Assembly: GCA_050433985.1 (NCBI GenBank)
Contig: JBNPWE010000007.1
Span: forward strand, 98,640-162,639
Direction: 5' to 3'
Length of the DNA stretch: 64,000 nucleotides
Source of the DNA: JACIYW01 sp014359745
Lineage (GTDB): Bacteria; Pseudomonadota; Alphaproteobacteria; Rhodobacterales; Rhodobacteraceae
Shown: piece after piece, positions 1 through 9,066 of the stretch
How positions within the stretch are numbered: position 1 is the stretch's first letter
Layout of the letters: every line of letters starts with the position of its first letter
Program-made: the position numbers and the translations under genes
Notes under the pieces: generated by a model
What the model saw: the letters and a program-made list of their open reading frames with translations, nothing else
Databases searched by the model: none
Told to the model about the DNA's origin: nothing

Positions 1-1248
1 CGCATGGGCGGCACCTGTGTGATCCGGGGCTGCGTGCCGAAAAAGCTGATGGTCTTTGCTTCGGAATTTTCGGGCGCGATGGAGGATGCGCGCGCCTATG
101 GCTGGGATGTCCGGGTTGACGGGTTCGACTGGTCGGTGTTTCGCGCGAAACTGGATGCGGAACTGAACCGGCTGGAAACGGCGTATCGCAACACCCTGAA
201 AAACGCGGGCGTTACCGCCTATGATGCGCGGGCCACGCTGGTTGATCCGCATACCGTGCGGCTGTCGACGGGTGAAACCCTTAGCGCGCGGTATATTCTG
301 GTGGCCACCGGGGGCCGCCCGTTCGTGCCGGAATTTCCGGGCTGCGAGTTGGCGATGACGTCGAACGACGTCTTCCTGATGGATGAAATGCCGAAATCTG
401 TGGTGATTGTTGGCGGCGGTTATATCGCCTGCGAATTCGCCTGCATCCTGAACGGGCTGGGCGTGGAGGTGACGCAATTCTATCGCGGCGCGCAGATCCT
501 GCGCGGTTTCGATGATGAGGCGCGCGGCCATATCGCCGAGGCGATGCGGGAAAACGGCGTCGATCTGCATGTCGGCACCGATGTGGAGCGGATCGAGAAG
601 ACCGATGCCGGGCTGCGGGTGGTCTGCACCTCGGGGCGCGCGCATGTGGTGGATGCGGTGCTTTACGCCACCGGGCGGCTGCCAAATTCGGCGGGTCTTG
701 GCCTGGAAGAGGCCGGGGTTGCGTTGAAACGCGGCGGCGCGATCGCGGTGGACGCGTGGTCGCAGACATCTGTGCCGTCGATCTATGCGGTGGGCGATGT
801 GACCGACCGCATCAACCTGACCCCGGTCGCGATCCGCGAGGGGCAGGCGTTTTCGGAAACCGTGTTCAAGGCCAACCCCACAAGGGCCGATCACGACCTT
901 GTGCCAAGTGCGGTGTTCACCCAGCCCGAATACGGATCCTGCGGCATGACCGAGGAAGCGGCGCGCGACCAAGGCCCGATAGAGGTCTATGCAACCGCGT
1001 TCCGGCCGATGCATTCGGCCTTTGCCGGGCGCGGGGACAAGGTGCTGATGAAGCTGATCGTCTGCGCCGACACCCGCAAGGTTCTGGGTTGTCACATCGT
1101 TGCCGATCACGCGGGCGAGATGATTCAGCTTGCCGGTATCGCCATGAAGATGGGTGCCACCAAAGAGGATTTCGATCGCACCGTTGCCGTGCATCCGACC
1201 ATGTCCGAAGAACTGGTCACGATGCGCGCGCCTGTGCGCAAGGCTTGA
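1..1248 (+). CDS. gor: Glutathione-disulfide reductase, 5' end cut by window edge
   Basis: FAD-dependent class I pyridine-nucleotide disulfide oxidoreductase that reduces glutathione disulfide with NADPH in the cytoplasm. The reading frame is open from base 1, so the ATG at base 4 is internal; the first ~40 residues with the FAD dinucleotide motif lie outside the window. Visible are the redox-active pair in GGTCVIRGCVPKK (second and third conserved blocks of the family), the NAD(P)H-binding VVIVGGGYIACEFA near visible residue 135, the second FAD motif GDVTDRINLTPVA near 265, and the C-terminal HPTMSEE with the catalytic His-Glu pair. The CVxxxC spacing and the HPTMSEE ending fit glutathione reductase better than dihydrolipoamide or mercuric reductase. 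hflK follows after 59 bases. Confidence 0.93.
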   Translation, partial: RMGGTCVIRGCVPKKLMVFASEFSGAMEDARAYGWDVRVDGFDWSVFRAKLDAELNRLETAYRNTLKNAGVTAYDARATLVDPHTVRLSTGETLSARYILVATGGRPFVPEFPGCELAMTSNDVFLMDEMPKSVVIVGGGYIACEFACILNGLGVEVTQFYRGAQILRGFDDEARGHIAEAMRENGVDLHVGTDVERIEKTDAGLRVVCTSGRAHVVDAVLYATGRLPNSAGLGLEEAGVALKRGGAIAVDAWSQTSVPSIYAVGDVTDRINLTPVAIREGQAFSETVFKANPTRADHDLVPSAVFTQPEYGSCGMTEEAARDQGPIEVYATAFRPMHSAFAGRGDKVLMKLIVCADTRKVLGCHIVADHAGEMIQLAGIAMKMGATKEDFDRTVAVHPTMSEELVTMRAPVRKA

Positions 1249-1307
1249 TTTTTCAATTCCTGTGCACAGGTTGCACACAAGCAGATGACAGAGAGGAACG
1301 TTTCGTA

Positions 1308-2510
1308 ATGACAGGCAAAAGCGGCGGCCCATGGGGCAGCGGTGGCGGAGGCGGCAACAACGGCGGCAATAACAACGGCGGCGGTGGCCGTGGTCCGGGT
1401 GGTGAGGGGCCGCAGATCCCCGAGATTGACCAGCTTGTCAAGAAGGGCCAGGAACAGTTGCGCGTCCTTTTGGGCGGGCGCGGCAACGGGCCGGGCGGGC
1501 GTGGGCCGGGGGGCGGCGGTGGCCAGAACCCGATGTTCACCCGTGGCGGGCTGATCCTTGGCGGGTTGGCGGTGGTGGTGCTGTGGGTCTTTGCGTCGGT
1601 CTATACGGTGCGCCCCGAGGAACGTTCGGTGGAGCTGTTGTTCGGGCGGTATCTGCAAACCGGCCAGCCGGGCCTGAATTTCGCGCCCTGGCCGGTGGTC
1701 AAGGCGGAAATCGTGCAGGTGACGGGCGAACGCACCGCCGATATCGGGCAATCGGGATCGGGGCGGTCGGATGCCGGGCTGATGCTGACCCGTGACGAGG
1801 CGGTGGTGGATATCGCCTTTCAGGTGGTCTGGAACATTTCCGATCCGGCGCGCTTCCTGTTCAACCTCGGCGATGCGGCGGAAACCGTGCGCGCGGTGGC
1901 GGAATCGTCGATGCGCGACATCATCGCGCGGTCCAACTTGTCGCCGATCCTGAACCGTGACCGGGGCGCGATTGCCGATGAATTGCGCGAATCCACCCAA
2001 GCCACTTTGCAAAGCTATGAGGCGGGCGTGAACATCATTCGCATCAACTTTGACCGCGCCGACCCGCCGCAAGAGGTGATCAACAGCTTCCGCGAAGTGC
2101 AGGCCGCCCGTCAGGAACGCGACCGTCTGCAACGCGAGGCCGACGCCTATGCCAACCGGGTTCTGGCCGGCGCGCGCGGTGAGGCTGCGCAGGTGACCGA
2201 AGAGGCCGAAGGCTATCGCGCCCAGGCCGTCAACGCGGCCGATGGCGAGGCAAGCCGCTTTAACGCCGTCTACGAGGAATACGCCAAGGCCCCCGAAGTT
2301 ACCCGGCGGCGCATGTATCTGGAAACCATGGAAAAGGTTCTGGGCGGCATGAACAAGATCATCCTTGAAGGCGACGCCGCCAATGGCAGCGGATCGGGCG
2401 TTGTGCCCTATCTGCCGCTGAACGAACTGATCAGGGGCGCCGGCAGCAACCGCGACGCGCGGGCGGCTGGTGCCCCGGCCCCCACCAACATCACCGGGAG
2501 CAGCAACTGA
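1308..2510 (+). CDS. hflK: FtsH protease modulator HflK (SPFH family)
   Basis: 400-residue membrane-anchored SPFH/prohibitin protein which, with HflC, forms the cage around the FtsH protease and modulates its action on membrane proteins. The start is the ATG at 1308, giving the usual Gly/Asn-rich HflK N terminus (MTGKSGGPWGSGGGGG); further in-frame sequence upstream belongs to a shadow frame of gor. A single transmembrane helix is at about residues 80-99 (GLILGGLAVVVLWVFASVYT), followed by the SPFH domain and a long charged helical region rich in Ala, Glu and Arg. It overlaps hflC by one base (TGATG), indicating translational coupling. Confidence 0.95.
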   Translation: MTGKSGGPWGSGGGGGNNGGNNNGGGGRGPGGEGPQIPEIDQLVKKGQEQLRVLLGGRGNGPGGRGPGGGGGQNPMFTRGGLILGGLAVVVLWVFASVYTVRPEERSVELLFGRYLQTGQPGLNFAPWPVVKAEIVQVTGERTADIGQSGSGRSDAGLMLTRDEAVVDIAFQVVWNISDPARFLFNLGDAAETVRAVAESSMRDIIARSNLSPILNRDRGAIADELRESTQATLQSYEAGVNIIRINFDRADPPQEVINSFREVQAARQERDRLQREADAYANRVLAGARGEAAQVTEEAEGYRAQAVNAADGEASRFNAVYEEYAKAPEVTRRRMYLETMEKVLGGMNKIILEGDAANGSGSGVVPYLPLNELIRGAGSNRDARAAGAPAPTNITGSSN

Positions 2511-3418
2511 TGAAAGCCACAGCAATTCTTCTGCCGGTCCTGGCGGTCATCGTGGTTGTCGCCGCTTCGGCGCTTTACACGGTTGACGAGCGGGAAAAGG
2601 TTCTGGTTCTGCAATTCGGCCAGGTCAAGACCGTGCGCGAAGAGCCGGGCCTTGGGTTCAAGGTGCCGTTCATCCAGAATGTGGTGCGCTATGATGGCCG
2701 CATTCTGGGCGTGCAGACCCGCCCGCTGGAGGTCACGCCGCTCGATGACCGTCGGCTTGTGGTCGATGCCTTTGCGCGCTGGCGCATCGCCGATGTGGTC
2801 CGGTTCCGTCAGGCGCTGGGGATAGAGGGGGTGCGCACCGCGCAGCAGCGGCTGGAACTGATCGTCAATGCCGCGATCCGTCAGCAGTTGGGTGCGGTGC
2901 CGTCAGGCACGGTGCTGTCGGACGACCGGACCGGGCTGATGAACGACATCCGCGATCAGGCGCGCCGTCAGGCCGAAGCGCTGGGTATCGAGGTGATCGA
3001 CGTGCGTCTGACCCGCACCGATCTGCCCGAACAGAACCTTGCGGCCACCTATGCGCGGATGCGCGCTGAACGCGAACGCGAGGCGGCGGATGAAATCGCG
3101 CGTGGCAAGGAAGCCGCGCAGCGGGTGCGCGCCTCGGCCGATCGGACGGTGACAGAGATCGTGTCGGAGGCCCGGCGCGACAGTGAGATCATCCGCGGTG
3201 AGGCCGACGCAAAGCGCAACGCCATCTATGCCGATGCCTTTGGCCGCGATCCGGAATTCTTCGCCTTCACCCGCTCCCTGACCTCTTACGAGCGGGCGCT
3301 GGGTGGCAGCAATTCCTCGATGGTAATGAGCCCGGACAGCATGTTCTTCGATTACCTGCTGTCGGATCGCGAAGACAAGGCCGCCCCGGTTGCCGGATCG
3401 GCCGCGTCCGCGCAATGA
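2510..3418 (+). CDS. hflC: FtsH protease modulator HflC (SPFH family)
   Basis: 302-residue partner of HflK. It begins with a membrane anchor (residues 2-23, ATAILLPVLAVIVVVAASAL) directly followed by the SPFH domain (YTVDEREKVLVLQFGQV) and an Arg/Glu/Ala-rich coiled region around residues 180-250, as in other HflC proteins. Its start overlaps the hflK stop and its stop overlaps the start of the DUF2065 gene, so the three genes form a tightly coupled operon. The complex is expected on the periplasmic face of the inner membrane. Confidence 0.95.
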   Translation: MKATAILLPVLAVIVVVAASALYTVDEREKVLVLQFGQVKTVREEPGLGFKVPFIQNVVRYDGRILGVQTRPLEVTPLDDRRLVVDAFARWRIADVVRFRQALGIEGVRTAQQRLELIVNAAIRQQLGAVPSGTVLSDDRTGLMNDIRDQARRQAEALGIEVIDVRLTRTDLPEQNLAATYARMRAEREREAADEIARGKEAAQRVRASADRTVTEIVSEARRDSEIIRGEADAKRNAIYADAFGRDPEFFAFTRSLTSYERALGGSNSSMVMSPDSMFFDYLLSDREDKAAPVAGSAASAQ

Positions 3419-3609
3419 TGCTGGTGCTGCTGGCGCTTGGGCTGGTGCTGGTGGTCGAGGGGCTGGTGCTTGCGCTGGCCCCGCGCCGTCTGGAAGACAT
3501 GCTGATGATGCTGGCGCGCATGGGCCCCGATCAGCGGCGGCTTATCGGCCTTGCGGCGCTGGCGCTTGGGGTGTTGCTGTTGTGGCTAGCGCGCGGGCTT
3601 GGGGCCTGA
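3415..3609 (+). CDS. DUF2065 small membrane protein (YjeT-like)
   Basis: 64-residue protein made of two hydrophobic helices (about 2-20 and 41-60) joined by a short basic/acidic loop containing RRLEDMLMMLARMGPDQRR. Length, topology and position directly after hflC match the DUF2065/YjeT family, also found beside hflKC in enterobacteria. The role is unknown; the conserved position suggests an accessory to the HflKC-FtsH complex, which is inference. ATG at 3415 overlaps the hflC stop by four bases; a second ATG at 3418 is equally possible. Confidence 0.8.
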   Translation: MMLVLLALGLVLVVEGLVLALAPRRLEDMLMMLARMGPDQRRLIGLAALALGVLLLWLARGLGA

Positions 3610-3787
3610 GCAGACCGTTTCGCGGTGAATTTTTGTCGGGTTTCGGTGACAAATTTGCGCTATTCTATTGTGTAACGGTGCGCGGGTCTTACCTTTAGAA
3701 AAAGCTTCACACGTCACCCGCAAGGTGGCGTGCCCTCTACGGGCTTGTGCCCCTGAAGAAGACGTTTCGCCCATGAAGGAGATCGAC

Positions 3788-5263
3788 GTGACATCCATGG
3801 CCCTTTCCCGTTCAACCCCTCGGATCGATCCGGTGCAGCACCTGTTGATGGTGCTTTTGCTGGCCGCGGCGCTGGTTATGGCGCAAGCCCTTGGCGCGGT
3901 TGCGCAAAAGACGCCCGATACTTTCGCCGACCTGGCGCAAAAGGTCAGCCCCGCGGTTGTCAACATCACCACCACGACCACCGTCGCAACCCCGGCCGTG
4001 CCCGATGGCGCGCGCCCGATGGTGCCGCCGGGTTCCCCGTTCGAGGATTTCTTCCGCGACTTTCTGGATCGCCAGCAAAATGGCCAGCGCCCGCGCCGCA
4101 GTAACGCGCTTGGGTCGGGGTTCGTGGTGTCCGAGGATGGGTATATCGTTACCAACAACCATGTGATCGACGGCGCCGATGAGATCGAGGTGGAATTCTT
4201 TTCCGGCAAGAGCCTGCCCGCCAAGGTGATCGGCAGCGATCCGACCACCGACATCGCGCTGCTGAAGATCGAAAGCGACGAACCGCTGCCTTTCGTGCCC
4301 TTCGGTGACAGCGATGTCGCGCGGGTCGGCGATTGGGTGATGGCGGTCGGAAACCCGCTGGGGCAGGGGTTTTCGGTATCGGCGGGGATCATTTCGGCGC
4401 GGGGCCGGGCGCTTTCGGGCAGTTATGACGATTTCATCCAGACCGATGCCGCGATCAACCGGGGCAATTCCGGCGGCCCGCTGTTCAACATGGCGGGCGA
4501 GGTGATCGGCGTGAACACCGCGATCCTGTCGCCCAATGGCGGATCGATCGGGATCGGGTTCGCGATGTCTTCGGCGGTGGTGTCGGGCGTTGTCAATCAG
4601 TTGCGGGAATTCGGCGAAACCCGGCGCGGCTGGCTGGGGGTGCGCATTCAGGACGTGACCGATGACGTGGCCGAAGCGATGAGCCTTCCGGCCGCAAAGG
4701 GCGCTTTGGTCACCGATGTGCCCGAGGGGCCGGCTGCTGCGGCGGGGGTTGAGGCGGGTGATGTCATCCTGTCGTTCGATGGGCGTGACGTGACCGACAC
4801 GCGCGATCTGGTGCGCAGGGTGGGCAACACCGCCGTGGGCAAAGAGGTGCGCATGACGGTGTTTCGCGCGGGCAAAACCAAGACGCTGGCCATCACCCTT
4901 GGCCGCCGCGAGGATGCCGAGGCCAAGGTACGGCCCGCGTCGGCGCCCGACAGTTCGGAACCGCAGACCCAGGATGTGCTGGGCATGACCCTGAGCACGC
5001 TGACGCCGGAATTGCGCAGCCAGCTTGGGCTTGATGAAAACGCCGACGGGCTTGTCGTCGTCGATGTCGACGAGACGAGCGAGGCCTATGCCAAGGGGCT
5101 GCGCGCGGGGGATCTGATCACCGAGGCTGGTCAACAGAAGACCGTGACTGTCGCCGATCTTGGTGCCCGCATCGACGAGGCGCGCAATGCCGGCCGCAAA
5201 TCGCTGTTGCTCCTGATCCGCCGCAACGGAGAGCCGCGCTTTGTCGCGGTCGGGGTCGAATGA
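3788..5263 (+). CDS. degP: Do-type periplasmic serine endoprotease (DegP/DegQ/MucD family)
   Basis: About 491-residue HtrA-family protease and chaperone acting on misfolded periplasmic proteins. GTG at 3788 is preferred because AAGGAG at 3776-3781 lies six bases upstream; the in-frame ATG at 3773 would place that site inside the gene. The N terminus carries a signal peptide (hydrophobic stretch at about 19-38, ending near ALGAVAQ). The catalytic triad is visible as His125 (VTNNHVIDGA), Asp155 (TTDIALLK) and Ser228 (NRGNSGGPLFN). Two PDZ domains follow, near residues 255-345 and 390-485. Linkage to hflKC is common in alphaproteobacteria and places it in envelope quality control. DegP, DegQ and MucD cannot be separated from sequence alone. 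Confidence 0.9.
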   Translation: MTSMALSRSTPRIDPVQHLLMVLLLAAALVMAQALGAVAQKTPDTFADLAQKVSPAVVNITTTTTVATPAVPDGARPMVPPGSPFEDFFRDFLDRQQNGQRPRRSNALGSGFVVSEDGYIVTNNHVIDGADEIEVEFFSGKSLPAKVIGSDPTTDIALLKIESDEPLPFVPFGDSDVARVGDWVMAVGNPLGQGFSVSAGIISARGRALSGSYDDFIQTDAAINRGNSGGPLFNMAGEVIGVNTAILSPNGGSIGIGFAMSSAVVSGVVNQLREFGETRRGWLGVRIQDVTDDVAEAMSLPAAKGALVTDVPEGPAAAAGVEAGDVILSFDGRDVTDTRDLVRRVGNTAVGKEVRMTVFRAGKTKTLAITLGRREDAEAKVRPASAPDSSEPQTQDVLGMTLSTLTPELRSQLGLDENADGLVVVDVDETSEAYAKGLRAGDLITEAGQQKTVTVADLGARIDEARNAGRKSLLLLIRRNGEPRFVAVGVE

Positions 5264-5307
5264 CCCCGGCCTGACTCCAGCCCAATGACGACCCCTGATC
5301 GGCCCCA

Positions 5308-5329
5308 AAGCCCCCGCGCGCGGGGGCTT
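5308..5329 (+). terminator. Perfect GC hairpin after the Do protease
   Basis: A perfect 22-base inverted repeat, AAGCCCCCGCG and its complement, starts 44 bases after the protease stop. It lacks a clear T-tract, so it may be a transcription end or 3' stabilising hairpin and not a classical intrinsic terminator. Confidence 0.5.
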
Positions 5330-5364
5330 CGGGCGGGGGATGCGCCCCATCAGACCCGCCCCTT

Positions 5365-5412
5365 GACCGCGCAAGAAAACGACCGCGCAAGAAAACGACT
5401 GCGCAAGAAAAC
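5365..5412. repeat. 16-bp tandem repeat, three copies
   Basis: Three head-to-tail copies of GACCGCGCAAGAAAAC (third copy GACTGCGCAAGAAAAC) lie between the convergent ends of the protease gene and the M48-like gene, just before a copy of the dispersed repeat. Confidence 0.85.
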
Positions 5413-5422
5413 GCGCGCTCAT

Positions 5423-5443
5423 TTCATCTTGGCGCAAATACTC
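5423..5443 (+). repeat. Dispersed 3'-end repeat, form A
   Basis: Copy of the window-wide intergenic repeat: CATCTTGGC core followed by AAATACTC, with a C/G-rich tail continuing to about 5475. It sits between two convergent genes. The other copies are at 21834, 34900, 38977, 42201, 44865, 55271 and 56500. Confidence 0.8.
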
Positions 5444-5537
5444 ATCTCTCGCCCCCGCCACGCGCGCGCCGGTCCGGGCAATGAACCCGACGGGCAGCAA
5501 TCCGCAAGATGTCATGGACGCGATGGTCAGGCGGTTT

Positions 5538-6572
5538 TCACGGCGTGCAAATCCCCTGAAGGCTGACCCAATCGCCATCGCCAAGCAGCAGTGGCGGGGC
5601 TTTTTCGCGGTAAGGGTCGCCTTCGATCAGGGGCCGCGTGGTGGCGCCGCCCGGATCGATGGCACGGGCCAACGGGGCGGCGGGTATTCCGGCCTGGTCC
5701 ATGCGCGCCAGCAGCGCCGCGGCGGGCGGAAGGGGGGCGCCGCGCGCGAACAGCCGTGCGCCATAGCCATCCAGCGCACCCTTGGGCAGGCTGCCGGTGG
5801 TCAGCAGCCGAAAGGTGGCAACCACCCCGGCATAGTCGAGCGCGGGCAGGATCGGGTCGTTTTGTTCGGCCGTCAGCCGTTCGGCCAGGATATACCCCGC
5901 CGCCAGCGCCGGCCCATCGGCCTTTTCCACCAGCGCCCGCGACAACAGCACCCGTGCGCCGGGCAGATGCGCCGCCGGTTGCGGCCCGTCGCGCAGGATC
6001 AGAACCTGCCCGCCGCCCGAACCCTGCCCCCGGCCCAGCACCCGCGCCTGAAGCCGGTCCAGCGCGCGGCGGCCCAGCGGGTCATTGCACGGGGGGCCAT
6101 GGGTGCGGATGATATCGGCCAGAATCGTGCCGCCGATTTCGGCGCGTTTGGCGGCGGGCAGCACGCTTGCGGTCTGGCGAACCAGCGCGCCGGGCAGCCA
6201 GATCGCCAACCCCACAACCGCCGCCGCGGCGATGCCGAAAGAGATGCCGCGCCGCAGCCGCCCGTCGGACCGGCGCCGCGCCGCGATCACGCCGCGCACC
6301 TTTTCGATGGCGGCGATCATCGTGTCGTCGTCGATTTCCAGCACCTCGGTCGCTTCGGGGCCGGGGGCGTAAAGCGCGGGCAGGGCGGTGGCGGTGCCGA
6401 CCCGTTCCACCGCGGGCAGCGACCAATGCGACAGGGGCGTGCCGCTGCGCACATCGCAGATCACCAGCGAGGCATCGCCAAAGGCCACCACCACCTCGCG
6501 GCGCTGGTCGTCCGGCGTGCCGCGCCAAAGGCCGGAACATTCCAGCCGTTGATATTTGCTGAGTGCCGTCAT
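5538..6572 (-). CDS. Membrane protein with M48-like domain lacking HExxH
   Basis: 344-residue protein with a soluble N-terminal part (about 1-105, containing QRREVVVAFGDASLVICD and SHWSLPAVERV, a small beta-rich domain), one transmembrane helix (about 122-142, ISFGIAAAAVVGLAIWLPGAL) and a C-terminal domain. The C-terminal segment VLILRDGPQPAAHLPGARVL followed by LLSRALVE resembles the strand before the active site of M48 peptidases ('ALPGGRIVL..GLL'), but where HExxH is expected the sequence reads AGYILAE. It is therefore read as a probable non-catalytic M48-like protein; that is inference from motif resemblance. Start at 6572 (MTALSKYQRLE); the in-frame upstream extension only mirrors the minisatellite of the neighbouring gene. 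Downstream of the acyl-CoA synthetase on the same strand. Confidence 0.7.
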   Translation of the reverse strand: MTALSKYQRLECSGLWRGTPDDQRREVVVAFGDASLVICDVRSGTPLSHWSLPAVERVGTATALPALYAPGPEATEVLEIDDDTMIAAIEKVRGVIAARRRSDGRLRRGISFGIAAAAVVGLAIWLPGALVRQTASVLPAAKRAEIGGTILADIIRTHGPPCNDPLGRRALDRLQARVLGRGQGSGGGQVLILRDGPQPAAHLPGARVLLSRALVEKADGPALAAGYILAERLTAEQNDPILPALDYAGVVATFRLLTTGSLPKGALDGYGARLFARGAPLPPAAALLARMDQAGIPAAPLARAIDPGGATTRPLIEGDPYREKAPPLLLGDGDWVSLQGICTP

Positions 6573-6635
6573 GTCTGCGGCGATCCTGCCCCCTGTTTGC
6601 CACAGCCATAGCCCGTGGCGCCGGGCGCGGCAACA

Positions 6636-6780
6636 AATGCGGTTTTGGGCAATGCGGTTTCGGGCATTGCGGTCATGGGCTTTGCGGTTCGGGCCTTTGC
6701 GGTTCGGGCCTTTGCGGTTCGGGCCTTTGCGGTTCGGGCCTTTGCGGTTCGGGCCTTTGCGGTTCGGGCCTTTGCGGTTC
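6636..6780. repeat. 15-bp minisatellite at the 3' end of the acyl-CoA synthetase gene
   Basis: Six perfect copies of TTTGCGGTTCGGGCC fill 6681-6770 with a seventh partial copy to 6780; three degenerate 15-base copies (6636, 6651, 6666) extend the array beyond the synthetase stop codon. Because the unit is a multiple of three it stays open in several frames. On the coding (minus) strand each unit encodes Pro-Glu-Pro-Gln-Arg. Confidence 0.95.
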
Positions 6781-8412
6781 TGGGCCTGCCAGCGCGCGCG
6801 CCGCGTCGCGCAACTGGAATTTCTGGATCTTGCCGGTCGAGGTTTTCGGCAGATCGGTGAAAATGACCCGTTTTGGGGTTTTGAACCCGGCAAGGCGGGC
6901 GCGGACAAAGGCGATGATCTCGGCCTCGGTGGCGGTGGCGCCGGGTTTGAGTTCGATAAAGGCGCAGGGCACTTCGCCCCATTTCTCATCAGGTTGCGCC
7001 ACCACGGCGCAAAGCGAGACGGCGGGATGATGCGCCAGCGCGTTCTCCACCTCGACCGATGACACGTTCTCGCCGCCCGAGATGATGATATCCTTGGCGC
7101 GGTCGGCGATCTTGATATAGCCGTCGGGGGTTTGAAAGGCGATGTCGCCCGAATGGAACCAGCCGCCGCGAAACGCCTGCGCCGTGGCCTCGGGGTTGCG
7201 ATAGTAGCCCTTCATCACCCCGTTGCCGCGATGCATGACCTGCCCCAGCGCCGCGCCATCGCGCGGGATCGGTTGCAGCGCGTCATCAAGCACCGTCACC
7301 GCTTCCATGAACGGCATGGCCACGCCGGTGCGCGCCTTGATCGCGGCGCGTTCGGCCTGTTCCAGGCCGTCCCAGTCTTCGCGCCAGGTGCATTCCGTCA
7401 CCGGGCCATAGGTTTCGGTCAGCCCGTAGACCTGGGTGATGTTGAAGCCCAGCGGCTCTATCGCCGCAAGGGTGGCGGCGGGGGGCGGCGCGCCGGCGGT
7501 GAACACCTCTACCGTGTGCGAAAACGCGCGCCGGTCCGTGTCTGGCGCGTGAACAAGGGTGTTGAGCACGATGGGCGCGCCACCGAAATGCGTTGCCCCT
7601 TCATCGGCGATGGCGTTGTAGATGGCGGGGGCGGTGATGTCGCGGCAACAGATCACCGTGCCGCCCAGAAGCGGGATCATCCAGCCGTGGCACCAGCCGT
7701 TGCAATGGAAAAGCGGCACGATGGTCAGATAGCGCGGGTGCATCACCATGCGCCATGACACGACCTGCCCCATGGTTGACAGATACGCGCCGCGATGGTG
7801 ATAGACCACGCCCTTGGGATGCCCGGTGGTGCCCGACGTATAATTCAGCGCGATCGTTTCCCATTCGTCGCGCGGCATCACCCAGTCGAACGCCGGATCG
7901 CCGGTTGCCAGCAGATCCTCGTATTCCATATGGCGGCCGGTGGCGGGGTATCCGGCCTGATCGTCGGCCACCTCGATGATGTCGGGGCCGGGGCCGGGCA
8001 TTTGGGCCTTTGCCGCCTCGGCCAGATCCACGAACGCACTGTCCACCAGCACGATGCGGGCGCCGCCGTGATCAAGGATATAGGCCACCGTATCCACATC
8101 CAGCCGGGTGTTGATGGCGTTGAGCACCGCGCCGCAGGCGGGCACGCCGAAATGCGCCTCGACCTGGGCGGGCAGGTTGGGCAGGATCGTTGCCACCACG
8201 TCGCCGGGGCGAATGCCGCGCGCGGCCAGGGCCGAGGCAAGGCGGCTGACGCGGGCGTGGTACTGCGCATAGGTCCGGCGCGTCTGGCCGTAGACGAGCG
8301 CCTCGCGGTCGGGGAAAACCTGTCGGGCGCGGGCCAGATGTGACAGTGGCGTCAGCGGCACATGGTTTGCCGCGCATTTGTCCAACCCGGTTTCATCTTT
8401 CAGCCAGCCCAT
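6673..8412 (-). CDS. Fatty-acid/acyl-CoA synthetase (AMP-forming) with PEPQR repeat tail
   Basis: About 579-residue member of the ANL adenylating family, activating a carboxylic acid with ATP and CoA. Visible are the P-loop-like motif LNYTSGTTGHPKGVVYHH, the A5 region QVYGLTETYGPVTEC, the A7/A8 hinge SGDIAFQTPDGYIKIADRA then KDIIISGGENVSSVEVE, and the C-terminal lysine motif PKTSTGKIQKFQLRD. The order and the 'FHCNGWCHGW' signature fit medium/long-chain acyl-CoA synthetases of the FadD3/AlkK type; the exact chain length is not readable. The protein ends in an added tail of seven PEPQ(R/S) units encoded by the 15-bp array. Start ATG at 8412 has a G-rich ribosome site (GGGGGGTGG) close upstream. 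Confidence 0.88.
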   Translation of the reverse strand: MGWLKDETGLDKCAANHVPLTPLSHLARARQVFPDREALVYGQTRRTYAQYHARVSRLASALAARGIRPGDVVATILPNLPAQVEAHFGVPACGAVLNAINTRLDVDTVAYILDHGGARIVLVDSAFVDLAEAAKAQMPGPGPDIIEVADDQAGYPATGRHMEYEDLLATGDPAFDWVMPRDEWETIALNYTSGTTGHPKGVVYHHRGAYLSTMGQVVSWRMVMHPRYLTIVPLFHCNGWCHGWMIPLLGGTVICCRDITAPAIYNAIADEGATHFGGAPIVLNTLVHAPDTDRRAFSHTVEVFTAGAPPPAATLAAIEPLGFNITQVYGLTETYGPVTECTWREDWDGLEQAERAAIKARTGVAMPFMEAVTVLDDALQPIPRDGAALGQVMHRGNGVMKGYYRNPEATAQAFRGGWFHSGDIAFQTPDGYIKIADRAKDIIISGGENVSSVEVENALAHHPAVSLCAVVAQPDEKWGEVPCAFIELKPGATATEAEIIAFVRARLAGFKTPKRVIFTDLPKTSTGKIQKFQLRDAARALAGPEPQRPEPQRPEPQRPEPQRPEPQRPEPQRPEPQSP

Positions 8413-9066
8413 TGCCACCCCCCGATCTTGCATCTTTGCATCTGACGTTACACCTGATGCAGAGTATTGCGATGTCCGGGCCGGGTTGCAAAGGCATAAG
8501 TCGGGGCGGGTGCCGTGGTGGCGGCATTTCGTGGCGGGCCGTCTTGCCGGGGGTAATCTCGCCGGGGGTAAGGATGGTATCTGCACCGGCGTCTGGTCTG
8601 GGCCGTCTGGTCTGGGCGGTTTTGTCTGGGCGGTGCGCCGCCCGAAACCTGTATCCGAAAATAGCCCATTGTGTTTTATCCCCCGCACCAGCTACAGTTG
8701 ACGGCAGTGGTTGTTCCGGCCCTGTGCCGGACGCCGCCAGAAGTTTCGCTGTCGCCAAGGACGCCAGGGTGCCAATCCCGCCCGCCCCCAGTGACAGGCC
8801 GAATGGCCGCAAGGCCGCATGTTTGCCCGAGATGCGTAAATGCCCGGGCCCAAGCCAACGGTGCCGCAATCGGTATCCGGGATGAACCGCGATGGACAGC
8901 GCCACGCAGACACGGCCAAGGACGGAGCGCCCGAGAGGGCAGCGCCCGCATGGCCCGACCCCTATTCAGGCGCGCCCCCACGCCCCAACAAGACACCGCC
9001 CGCCTCTTGCCCGCCGACCGGGGATCTTCCCGGCGCGCGCATCAGGCCCGCGTGCCATGAGAGACA
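8413..9066. other. 654-bp gap between divergent acyl-CoA synthetase and rne
   Basis: No convincing gene is seen. The interval must hold the promoters of both flanking genes and probably a long 5' leader of rne; long leaders are typical for RNase E mRNAs, where they serve autoregulation, but no known element could be recognised here. A three-copy 14-bp tandem repeat lies at 8591-8632. Confidence 0.6.
8591..8632. repeat. 14-bp tandem repeat, three copies
   Basis: GTCTGGTCTGGGCC at 8591, GTCTGGTCTGGGCG at 8605 and GTTTTGTCTGGGCG at 8619, within the gap upstream of rne. Confidence 0.8.

Noticed and set aside
1125..2525. Long minus-strand open frame across hflK
   Set aside because: Low-complexity shadow caused by high third-position G+C; hflK on the other strand is certain.
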